Shown in pieces: positions 35,038-41,888 of a DNA stretch of 64,000 bases (position 1 is its first letter; each line of letters starts with the position of its first letter). The DNA lies in the NCBI RefSeq assembly GCF_000025565.1, contig NC_014107.1, positions 62,001 through 126,000 on the forward strand, written 5' to 3'. Under the pieces are notes generated by a model. That model did not search any database, was not told the origin of the DNA, and was given only the letters and a program-made list of their open reading frames with translations. The translations under genes and the position numbers were made by a program. The stretch comes from Enterobacter cloacae subsp. cloacae ATCC 13047 (GTDB lineage Bacteria; Pseudomonadota; Gammaproteobacteria; Enterobacterales; Enterobacteriaceae).

Positions 35038-35679
35038 TCACTGGGATGACTTTTCATCCCACGGAAGGTCACTTTTCTCCACCTCTCTTATTTTTTCCTT
35101 CAGAAACACCTCGAACTCCATACAAAGAACTTTAAGCGCCTGCGCATCCTCGTTCTGGTCAAGTAACCTTTCCGTAAAATAACCCAGCGTATTCATCAGA
35201 CGGGTAAGCATTTCGTCATTAAGACTACGGTTATGAACCTTCGCCATCGCCCTGATTTCATCCGCGAGATTCTCAGGAATACGCATGCTGTAGCCAGTTG
35301 TTTTCCCTGGAAGTAAAATTCTTTCACCCTCACGCCACACCCACAACTGCTCCTGTTTGGGCGGGACTTTAACATCTTCCGCAACATCAACGGATTCACC
35401 ATCAAGTAATTTCCCCAGCCACTCCTCAAATTTCACCGCCAGTGCAATGAGACGCTCACCCTCCGCATTTTTAATGACAGGCTTGCCTGGCTGGTAATTC
35501 AGCGACAATAAAAGCCTGGCAATAATTTCCTCATTCACGCTTCTGTTGCCAGCTCTGGCACATATTCTCAGCTCCATAAGCAGATTATCCGGAGCACGCA
35601 ACCGCCACTCCACCGCTTCACCTGGCTGGAACTTACGTGGACGGCCGCGACCATCCAACAATTTCTCTTTAACTTTCAT
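35038..35679 (-). CDS. Two-domain Arc/TraY-like ribbon-helix-helix protein
   Basis: A 213-residue protein with two Arc-type RHH domains (about 25-65: VEWRLRAPDNLLMELR, NRSVNEEIIARLL; and about 130-170: YSMRIPENLADEIRA, NRSLNDEMLTRLM). F TraY is also a tandem RHH but is encoded in the tra direction; this gene is transcribed away from traA. It probably binds oriT or represses the tra promoter. An in-frame TTG at 35724 is possible; the ATG at 35679 is preferred. No traJ is present. Confidence 0.75.
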   Translation of the reverse strand: MKVKEKLLDGRGRPRKFQPGEAVEWRLRAPDNLLMELRICARAGNRSVNEEIIARLLLSLNYQPGKPVIKNAEGERLIALAVKFEEWLGKLLDGESVDVAEDVKVPPKQEQLWVWREGERILLPGKTTGYSMRIPENLADEIRAMAKVHNRSLNDEMLTRLMNTLGYFTERLLDQNEDAQALKVLCMEFEVFLKEKIREVEKSDLPWDEKSSQ

Positions 35680-35770
35680 AGCTATAGATCCCGGAGGCCA
35701 TTTCCATACTTTCTGGTCAACCAAGCCTACTCACTTACATATTCGGATAAATCTGAATGATTCCAAAAAG

Positions 35771-35786
35771 TGTGACATGTGTCACA
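35771..35786 (+). promoter_or_regulatory. CRP-like site upstream of the tra operon
   Basis: TGTGA CATGTG TCACA matches the CRP consensus perfectly. It lies between the divergent RHH gene and traA, about 100 bp before traA. It may link transfer to cAMP, or serve as an RHH operator. Confidence 0.6.
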
Positions 35787-35822
35787 GTTTTTTTTTTAGG
35801 GTCATGGGAAAATTGCGCCCGC

Positions 35823-35857
35823 GTAAACAAGCACTTACGCGAGTCACTTTTGTTTAC
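35823..35857 (+). promoter_or_regulatory. Dyad in the traA leader
   Basis: GTAAACAA (35823-35830) and TTGTTTAC (35850-35857) are perfect 8-bp arms, ending 3 bp before the traA ribosome site GGAG. It could fold in the mRNA leader or be a protein-binding dyad. Confidence 0.45.
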
Positions 35858-35873
35858 TTCGGAGAAAACAATC

Positions 35874-36227
35874 ATGTTAACCAAAGGCAGTGCCCTTAAC
35901 GTCGGTAAGGGATGGGCGGTAGCGTCTTTATTCCGCAAAGCACGCGAAAATCGCCAGGCTAAATTTTACTTAAAGTCAGCAGGCGCTTTTTTAATTGCAC
36001 TTATGGTCACTCACCCGGCATTTGCCGGCGGAACCGACCTTCTTTCCTCACAGAACACCACGGTTAATTCCACCTTCGGCTCTGGCTCTTCATTGATTAA
36101 ATGGTTCTATATCGCCGAAATCATCATGGGCCTGTTTATTTACATCAAGGCCCGCTCACCGCTGGTATTCGTCGGTATCGTAATGGCAATCATCTTTACC
36201 CGTGTCGCCTTCGGCATCGCGAGTTAA
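35874..36227 (+). CDS. traA: TraA propilin
   Basis: A 117-residue prepilin with a long leader (about 51 residues, ending VTHPAFA) and a mature pilin of about 66 residues starting GGTDLL. Two hydrophobic helices flank a short basic loop (KARSP). F TraA has the same plan with a 51-residue leader and 70-residue pilin. The start has a GGAGAA site. It is the first gene of the tra operon. Confidence 0.92.
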   Translation: MLTKGSALNVGKGWAVASLFRKARENRQAKFYLKSAGAFLIALMVTHPAFAGGTDLLSSQNTTVNSTFGSGSSLIKWFYIAEIIMGLFIYIKARSPLVFVGIVMAIIFTRVAFGIAS

Positions 36228-36230
36228 ACG

Positions 36231-36533
36231 ATGAATGGGGAAGAAGATAAATATAACTTCCCGGAAACAATGAACCAGCAGGACCGCTATTTTGGCTTGC
36301 CAGTTGATGAGTTAATTGTTACCGCACCCCTTCTCATTCTGGGGGTGCTTAACAATCTGTCAGTTGAACTTGGCGTTATAGCGGGAATCCTCTGGTTCAT
36401 CGTCAGATATCTGAAAAAAGGGCAGGGGTCGTACTGGTTACTTAATTTCTGTTACTGGCACCTGCCATCACTTTTATTCAAAGTAACCTTTCGCCAGATA
36501 CCTGATTCTAGTTTCCGGCACTGGAGGGCATAG
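36231..36533 (+). CDS. traL: TraL pilus assembly protein
   Basis: A 100-residue inner-membrane protein of the TraL/VirB3 type, with two adjacent hydrophobic segments (about 28-60) and the RYFGLPVDELI motif. It starts 3 bp after traA. A start 13 codons later (MNQQDRYFG) is closer to F TraL in length. Confidence 0.9.
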   Translation: MNGEEDKYNFPETMNQQDRYFGLPVDELIVTAPLLILGVLNNLSVELGVIAGILWFIVRYLKKGQGSYWLLNFCYWHLPSLLFKVTFRQIPDSSFRHWRA

Positions 36534-36538
36534 TTTTC

Positions 36539-37120
36539 ATGAAACTGAATATTAAAGGAGAGCGCGATAAACAACTCCGCTATGCGTTTATTGGTCTTTC
36601 AGCTTTAACTTTACTTATGGGGGCAGGCAACGTACTGACAGGTTCGCTTGCATGGTATTTTGCCACCACCCAGAAAACCATTACCACACCATTAACATTT
36701 AACCGCCCCTTCGCATCAGATTCAAAAGGTGTCGATGCCCCAGGCCTGACACAATTCGCCGCCTCCTTTATTTACTGGCGACTGAACGTCACCCCGGAAA
36801 ACATCGACAACAACCAGAAAATGATTCTTGGATTCGTCCCTTCCGACGAACGGGACGAACTCAAGAAAGCTCTGGATATTGAAGCTGAACGCATAAGGAA
36901 AGCAGGCATCTCCACTCAGTTCGACACGAAAGAAATTCGCGTCATGGATGATGGCTCCGTGCAGTACAGCGGAGTTCTGAAATCCTCCACCACTAACGGC
37001 GTAATCATCACGCCATTAAAAGACCAGGAAAAAACCTACCGCCTGAAACTGAGTTATGAGAACGGTGTGATTAACCTCCACAGCTTCGAAGAACTCCAGC
37101 CGGTATCCACCACCAACTAA
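36539..37120 (+). CDS. traE: TraE (VirB5-position/VirB8-like) pilus assembly protein
   Basis: A 193-residue protein with one N-terminal membrane anchor (about 18-40) and a periplasmic domain, very close to F TraE in length (188). It is part of the inner-membrane core of the type IV secretion channel. Confidence 0.92.
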   Translation: MKLNIKGERDKQLRYAFIGLSALTLLMGAGNVLTGSLAWYFATTQKTITTPLTFNRPFASDSKGVDAPGLTQFAASFIYWRLNVTPENIDNNQKMILGFVPSDERDELKKALDIEAERIRKAGISTQFDTKEIRVMDDGSVQYSGVLKSSTTNGVIITPLKDQEKTYRLKLSYENGVINLHSFEELQPVSTTN

Positions 37121-37131
37121 CAGGACTGCCC

Positions 37132-37872
37132 ATGAAATTTCGTATTTCACCGGCAGCTGCTGCTGTGTTTCTGGCAGCGGGATTATTTAACAGCGGCCTC
37201 CGGGCCGCTTCCGCACCCGCAGCCATTCCGTTTGAGAACGACGCCGCCTTTAACGTCACTCTCAGCAACACCAACCCGAGCAAGGTTGTTGTCGACGGAG
37301 AACTCATTACCAGCATCAGCGGACCAACCGGTGCCTATGACCAGAGCCAGACCGACGACGGAGCACTCATTCTGTCTCCACTTGTCAGCCAGAACTTCAC
37401 GCTGTTTATTCAGACCGATCGCGGCTCATCCCTGAGCCTTAACATCAGGCCGCAGCCAGGTAACGGGAAAACACTGCGCTTCACTCCGATGTCGCCACCA
37501 CTTCGCAAGAACGACGATGCGAAGACATGGGAAGAAGGGCAGACCTACGAAAAAACACTGGTCGCACTGTCCCGCGCCGTAGTCAACGGTCAGGTGCCGG
37601 ACGACTACCAGGAGTATCCGGTCAGCCGCATGCCTGCATACACACCCGCCAGTGATGTACGCCTGACACCGGAACGCCAGTTTGTTGGTAACCACCTGCG
37701 CGTTGTGCGCTACCGGATGAGCAACCCTGGCAGCATCACCCGCAGCCTGCGCGAGCGCGATTTCTGGCACAAGGGCGTCCGGGCCGTGATGCTGTCGCAG
37801 AACCAGCTTTATGCCGGTGGCGAAGGCTACGCCTGGATTGTGTTTTCAGATGACGGAGACACCCGCCCATGA
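37132..37872 (+). CDS. traK: TraK secretin-like outer core protein
   Basis: A 246-residue periplasmic protein with a signal (about 1-26) and a VirB9-like beta domain. It joins TraV and TraB in the envelope-spanning core. It overlaps traB by 4 bp (ATGA). Confidence 0.92.
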   Translation: MKFRISPAAAAVFLAAGLFNSGLRAASAPAAIPFENDAAFNVTLSNTNPSKVVVDGELITSISGPTGAYDQSQTDDGALILSPLVSQNFTLFIQTDRGSSLSLNIRPQPGNGKTLRFTPMSPPLRKNDDAKTWEEGQTYEKTLVALSRAVVNGQVPDDYQEYPVSRMPAYTPASDVRLTPERQFVGNHLRVVRYRMSNPGSITRSLRERDFWHKGVRAVMLSQNQLYAGGEGYAWIVFSDDGDTRP

Positions 37873-39272
37873 GTCTGAATAAAAACCTGAAAACCCGGCG
37901 CAAACAGCTGGCCATTCTTGCCGCCGTTATCACGGGAGGCGCCGCCGCCACGAGCGGCGTTATCTGGTACGGGCAACATCAGCAGGAACAGAAACAGCCC
38001 GCGCCGGTCGCCACCCCAAACATGACCGGTGTGGTCACGGCAGCGTTTAACCAGCAGGTTAATGATGCCGCACTGGCACAGCAGCAGGCCAAGACCTCCG
38101 CACTTGAGGACAGGCTCGCCACGCTCACCCAGCAGTTTGCACAGAACAAGCTCACCACCGAGCAACAACTGGCCAAAAAGGATGAAGAAATTCAGCGCCT
38201 GAATGACCAGCTAACGAAAGCCCCCGGCAGCAAAACGACCACTGGCCAGCAGACACCACCTGCCGGACAGAACGGAACACCACTCCCCGGTCCCGTTGCT
38301 GCCGGTCAGGCCCGGCCACCCGAATATACTGTGACCCCCGCAGGCACACCGGCCGCCACTGGTGTGAATATGGGGCAGGGCGCAGCGTTCTACCCGGGCG
38401 GCTCTGGCCAGAGAATGACAGGCGGGCTGAGCACCACAAAGTTCAGCTATGAAAGCCTGAAGAAAAAGCCAACGAAACTGCCATGGATTCCGTCAGGCTC
38501 CTTCTCTGACGCCATCATGATTGAAGGTGCCGACGCCAACGCCAGTGTTACCGGCCAGCAGAACACCCAGCCCGTCACTATCCGCCTGCTGGGCAATATC
38601 CAGATGCCGAACAACAAAGAATACAGCGCCGACGGCTGCTTTGTGGTGGGGGAAATCTGGGGTGACATCTCCAGCGAGCGCGGGATTGTCCGGACGAAAT
38701 CACTCAGCTGCGTACTGAAAAACGGCAAGCACGTCGATATGGAGTTCGATGGCCACGTCAGTTACCAGGGTAAAGGCGGTGTTCGCGGCAAGCCAGTCAT
38801 GCGAAACGGCATGATTGTCGGCTACGCCGGTGCAGCAGGCCTCCTGTCAGGTTTTGGTGAAGGCATCAAATCTGCGGCAACACCTTCTGTCGGCCTCGGT
38901 GCCACTGCTGATGTTGGAGCTGCGGATGTGTTTAAGCAGGGCTTTGGCGGCGGAGCCAGTAAGGCGGCCGACACGCTGAGCCAGTACTGGATTAAGCGCG
39001 CCGAGCAGTATCACCCCGTGATTGATATCGGCGCTGGTAACCTGGTAACTGTGGTCTTCCAGAAGGGCTTCCGCCTTGAAACCATCGAGGATGCCGATGA
39101 CGCGAAAGCGAAAGAGGAACTGCAGAAAGCCGGCAACGCCGCGCAGAACGCCGTGACTCCTCAGCCTGCGAGCCAGACCACTGCATCCAGCACCACCTCA
39201 GTGGGCAATATCAACCCGGATGATGTTCTCCGTCAGGCCAGTCAGCTGCGCCTCGGTGACACCATCAACTGA
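37869..39272 (+). CDS. traB: TraB (VirB10-like) envelope-spanning core protein
   Basis: A 467-residue protein with an N-terminal membrane segment (about 15-37), a coiled coil (about 65-115, QQQAKTSALEDRLATLTQQF and following), a Pro/Gly-rich span, then a VirB10-type beta-barrel domain. It connects the inner and outer membranes. Its last residues, GDTIN, recur at the end of the protein encoded at 39802. Confidence 0.93.
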   Translation: MSLNKNLKTRRKQLAILAAVITGGAAATSGVIWYGQHQQEQKQPAPVATPNMTGVVTAAFNQQVNDAALAQQQAKTSALEDRLATLTQQFAQNKLTTEQQLAKKDEEIQRLNDQLTKAPGSKTTTGQQTPPAGQNGTPLPGPVAAGQARPPEYTVTPAGTPAATGVNMGQGAAFYPGGSGQRMTGGLSTTKFSYESLKKKPTKLPWIPSGSFSDAIMIEGADANASVTGQQNTQPVTIRLLGNIQMPNNKEYSADGCFVVGEIWGDISSERGIVRTKSLSCVLKNGKHVDMEFDGHVSYQGKGGVRGKPVMRNGMIVGYAGAAGLLSGFGEGIKSAATPSVGLGATADVGAADVFKQGFGGGASKAADTLSQYWIKRAEQYHPVIDIGAGNLVTVVFQKGFRLETIEDADDAKAKEELQKAGNAAQNAVTPQPASQTTASSTTSVGNINPDDVLRQASQLRLGDTIN

Positions 39273-39278
39273 TGAGGG

Positions 39279-39524
39279 ATGAAGATGGACGCACGAAAAT
39301 TACTGTTTTGGGCAACAACCCGATGGAGGCCAGCGCTGACATTCATCGTTTCATGGTCCATTTTGTTCGCCACTCTTTACTCCAGTTTTAAGTGGATACA
39401 GCTGACCGGATTAGTTATCTGGCTGGCTGGAAACCTTTTTCTTGCTGAATCAATTCCCGGGGGCATGGTTTGGCGTACGCTGCACCCTTCCCCCTCAGCA
39501 CCTGAAGAAAAGGAGGGCAAATGA
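39279..39524 (+). CDS. Small membrane protein in the tra operon, unknown
   Basis: An 81-residue protein with two hydrophobic segments (about 18-38 and 43-60). It is not an F gene I recognise. It overlaps the next gene at ATGA, with AAGGAGGGCAA just before the junction, the same string found at the next junction (39791). Confidence 0.65.
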   Translation: MKMDARKLLFWATTRWRPALTFIVSWSILFATLYSSFKWIQLTGLVIWLAGNLFLAESIPGGMVWRTLHPSPSAPEEKEGK

Positions 39525-39805
39525 AAACAACAGCGCAGGGGGACGGGCCAGACCACAAAGCAAAGGATGTGAACCGTCGATTAAGGATAACAGTTAACTG
39601 GTTCTATTCGATTTGCTGGGTTCTCTGGTGGGTGGCGGTGATTGCAATCATTATCAAAGGAGTACGGGAGGAATACGCATTTCGCATCTTTGGTGCAATC
39701 TTCATGGCCATCGTCCTGATTCGTATACGACCTCCCATCTGGCCAGATGACTCCGCCGAACCCCTCCCGGGACCAAACGACAGTGACCAAAAGGAGGGCA
39801 AATGA
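39521..39805 (+). CDS. Small membrane protein in the tra operon, unknown
   Basis: A 94-residue protein with two hydrophobic segments (about 25-45 and 50-68) and an acidic Pro-rich end. The start and stop junctions both use AAAGGAGGGCAAATGA, suggesting the neighbouring genes arose by tandem duplication. Confidence 0.65.
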   Translation: MKTTAQGDGPDHKAKDVNRRLRITVNWFYSICWVLWWVAVIAIIIKGVREEYAFRIFGAIFMAIVLIRIRPPIWPDDSAEPLPGPNDSDQKEGK

Positions 39806-40242
39806 AGGGACCACGCATAGATGACCGTATCAATTTTCTGAGGGGTATTGAACGGGACTGGAAAGACTGGTCTGCAGGAAAAAAAACAAAACCCCACTGG
39901 ATATTTTTTGTAGGAGTATTAACCGCTACAGGGATGCTGATTTTTAGCTTCTGGTCAGGCAATCAGAGGCTTGCCGTGGCTTCCTTTGCTATTGGAATAG
40001 CATTTATTCTCGCCGGATTGTTACAGCCAGGTGAAACATGGGAAGAAAAAATACAGAAGAAAATTCGGGCATATGAGCCGCTTGATATTGATGCCATGCG
40101 TACCCTGGCCGTCTCTGTTTTTCATAAGGATGAGTTGATGCAGGAAGAACTCAGACAGTGGCTGGATGCGGAGTTCAGCGCCATTTCGGATGCCGTTCTT
40201 CGTGATGGGCGCCAGCCACATTCCGGCGACACCATTAACTAA
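39802..40242 (+). CDS. Membrane protein, paralogue of the next gene
   Basis: A 146-residue protein. The N-terminal motif IERDWKDWSAGKK is followed by two hydrophobic segments and a cytoplasmic domain with TWEEKIQKKIRAYEPLDIDAM. The next gene has DLNKWRAGKK and TWEDRINQALLSYSPMNQDAF in the same places. It ends SGDTIN, as TraB ends. Function unknown. Confidence 0.65.
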   Translation: MKGPRIDDRINFLRGIERDWKDWSAGKKTKPHWIFFVGVLTATGMLIFSFWSGNQRLAVASFAIGIAFILAGLLQPGETWEEKIQKKIRAYEPLDIDAMRTLAVSVFHKDELMQEELRQWLDAEFSAISDAVLRDGRQPHSGDTIN

Positions 40243-40255
40243 GGAGGCACTGCAT

Positions 40256-40744
40256 ATGTCGTATAAAACCAGGCTGGATGTTATCGAAGAAGACCTGAAC
40301 AAATGGCGTGCCGGGAAAAAGATTTACAAGTACCGGCGGTTTTTGATGCCCACAGCGCTCGCACTTCTGCCTTGCAGTATTTTTCTCTACGGTGTTTTTC
40401 ATAATAAGGCTGTATTTGTCGTTCTGGGCTTCATGCTCGCCTTCCTCCTGTTCCGGCTCTTTACAGGAAAAGAAGATACCCCGGACACCTGGGAGGATCG
40501 AATCAATCAGGCATTGCTGTCCTACAGCCCAATGAATCAGGACGCGTTCGAAAAACTGTGCCGCACCGTAAATGAGAAGAGGGCAATAGAGCCTGATGAT
40601 GTTGCTGTATGGCTCAAGGACGAAAAAGAAGCACGTGCGCTTTTCAGGCGTCAGCGAGATGAACGGCAACGCTACAGTTTCACTAAATGGCTGGATAAAC
40701 GGGAGTCTGACCAGAAAGCTGAATGTAATGAGGAGGACAAATGA
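40256..40744 (+). CDS. Membrane protein, paralogue of the preceding gene
   Basis: A 162-residue protein with the same layout as its upstream neighbour: a short motif ending AGKK, two hydrophobic segments (about 32-70), the TWEDRI motif, and a charged C-terminus (RRQRDERQRYSFTKWLDKRE). The ATG at 40256 follows AAGGAGG. An ATG overlaps its stop at 40741. Confidence 0.65.
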   Translation: MSYKTRLDVIEEDLNKWRAGKKIYKYRRFLMPTALALLPCSIFLYGVFHNKAVFVVLGFMLAFLLFRLFTGKEDTPDTWEDRINQALLSYSPMNQDAFEKLCRTVNEKRAIEPDDVAVWLKDEKEARALFRRQRDERQRYSFTKWLDKRESDQKAECNEEDK

Positions 40745-40798
40745 AGCGCACAACCGCAGTTGTGCTGATTCAGTACCCCTCATCTTGCTACCGCCGGG

Positions 40799-41029
40799 AT
40801 GGGCAGCGCACTGGACTCTTTATTTGGGTCTGCGACCGGGCGCGGTGAAGAAAGCTTCCAGGTGGCAAAGAAAAAGGCCCTCGCTGATAAAGACCCCTGG
40901 CATGCCTGGCTGGAATTGTCTGCCAGTGACCCGGGCGATATCTCCAGCGATATCCGAGAACAATACAGCGAGCTGGCAGCTTCACTGGTTCTGAGCGCAA
41001 CCCGGAAAAATAACGGTCAACGTAATTAA
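40799..41029 (+). CDS. Small soluble protein, unknown, odd start
   Basis: A 76-residue protein (MGSALDSLFGSATGRGEES then a helical region). No ribosome site precedes this ATG. A well-placed AGGAGG instead serves an ATG at 40741 in another frame, which gives a 35-codon peptide ending at 40848, overlapping this gene. Either that peptide couples translation or a frameshift has separated the true start. Confidence 0.45.
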   Translation: MGSALDSLFGSATGRGEESFQVAKKKALADKDPWHAWLELSASDPGDISSDIREQYSELAASLVLSATRKNNGQRN

Positions 41030-41094
41030 TTTGTACCAGAACCTTCTCATTCGTTTTTCACCACAACCCTGAAATTCCAACCGGAGTTACCCCC

Positions 41095-41637
41095 ATGAAA
41101 AAACTACTGGGTGCTGCACTGCTGTGCAGCGCACTGACCGGCTGCGCCGGTCTCAATTCTGATTTCGACTGTAACAAGACCGCGACCGATCAGTGCCTGA
41201 CCACCGGTGAGGCCAATAAGCTGGCCGCTCAGGGTAAAAGTCTGGATGACCTGACGGCAGAGAAAACCGCAAAAAAGCCTGCGGGTGAAACCCTGCCGGC
41301 ACTGCGCAATTCGGCACCGGTCGTGAATCCGTTCCGTCCTGTCTCCGTCGCAGCAACCGGAACCAGCGCCGCTAAGCCACTCACCACTGCGCCAGCGAAA
41401 ACGTCCGGTTCACTGGTCACGCCGCTGGCCACGACCAGTCATGTGACCCCCGAGCCGGTTAACACGGCGGGCCGCGTTCCGGTTCAGCGTATTCCTGACG
41501 CCACGCAGCGCCTGTGGATTGCCCCCTGGGTGGACACGGACGATAACTTTCATCAGCCGGCTGTGGTCGAGTTCGTGAAAAACAAATCCCACTGGGATGA
41601 AGAAAGCTACCGCGTTATCGGGGAGGGTGGGGAATGA
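41095..41637 (+). CDS. traV: TraV outer-membrane lipoprotein
   Basis: A 180-residue protein with a lipobox (ALTGC, lipidated Cys about residue 18) and two more N-terminal Cys (FDCNKTATDQC), as in F TraV. It anchors the TraK-TraB core in the outer membrane. It overlaps the next gene by 4 bp. Confidence 0.92.
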   Translation: MKKLLGAALLCSALTGCAGLNSDFDCNKTATDQCLTTGEANKLAAQGKSLDDLTAEKTAKKPAGETLPALRNSAPVVNPFRPVSVAATGTSAAKPLTTAPAKTSGSLVTPLATTSHVTPEPVNTAGRVPVQRIPDATQRLWIAPWVDTDDNFHQPAVVEFVKNKSHWDEESYRVIGEGGE

Positions 41638-41888
41638 GCAGCCACTACGTTTCCGGCAGGAACGGCATCGATCATCCGGTGAAATCATTCACCCATACAC
41701 GGAAAGGAACGGCGCAAATCACCGCCACACAGTCAGTCGATACCGACGATGAAACGCTGGCCGTTCTGAGCGTGAGCTGTGGTTGGCAGATTAAGACTGC
41801 CGGTGATGCAGCGCACACCGGGCAGATGAACGAAGAGAAACTGCGTCGCCTGGAATTAATCCGGGCCGCTGCGGAGGGTCGAAAATGA
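41634..41888 (+). CDS. Small protein between traV and traC, unknown
   Basis: An 84-residue soluble protein. It occupies the position of F traR but has a single Cys and no DksA-type zinc finger, so it is not TraR. It overlaps both neighbours by 4 bp, showing tight coupling to the secretion genes. Confidence 0.6.
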   Translation: MSSHYVSGRNGIDHPVKSFTHTRKGTAQITATQSVDTDDETLAVLSVSCGWQIKTAGDAAHTGQMNEEKLRRLELIRAAAEGRK

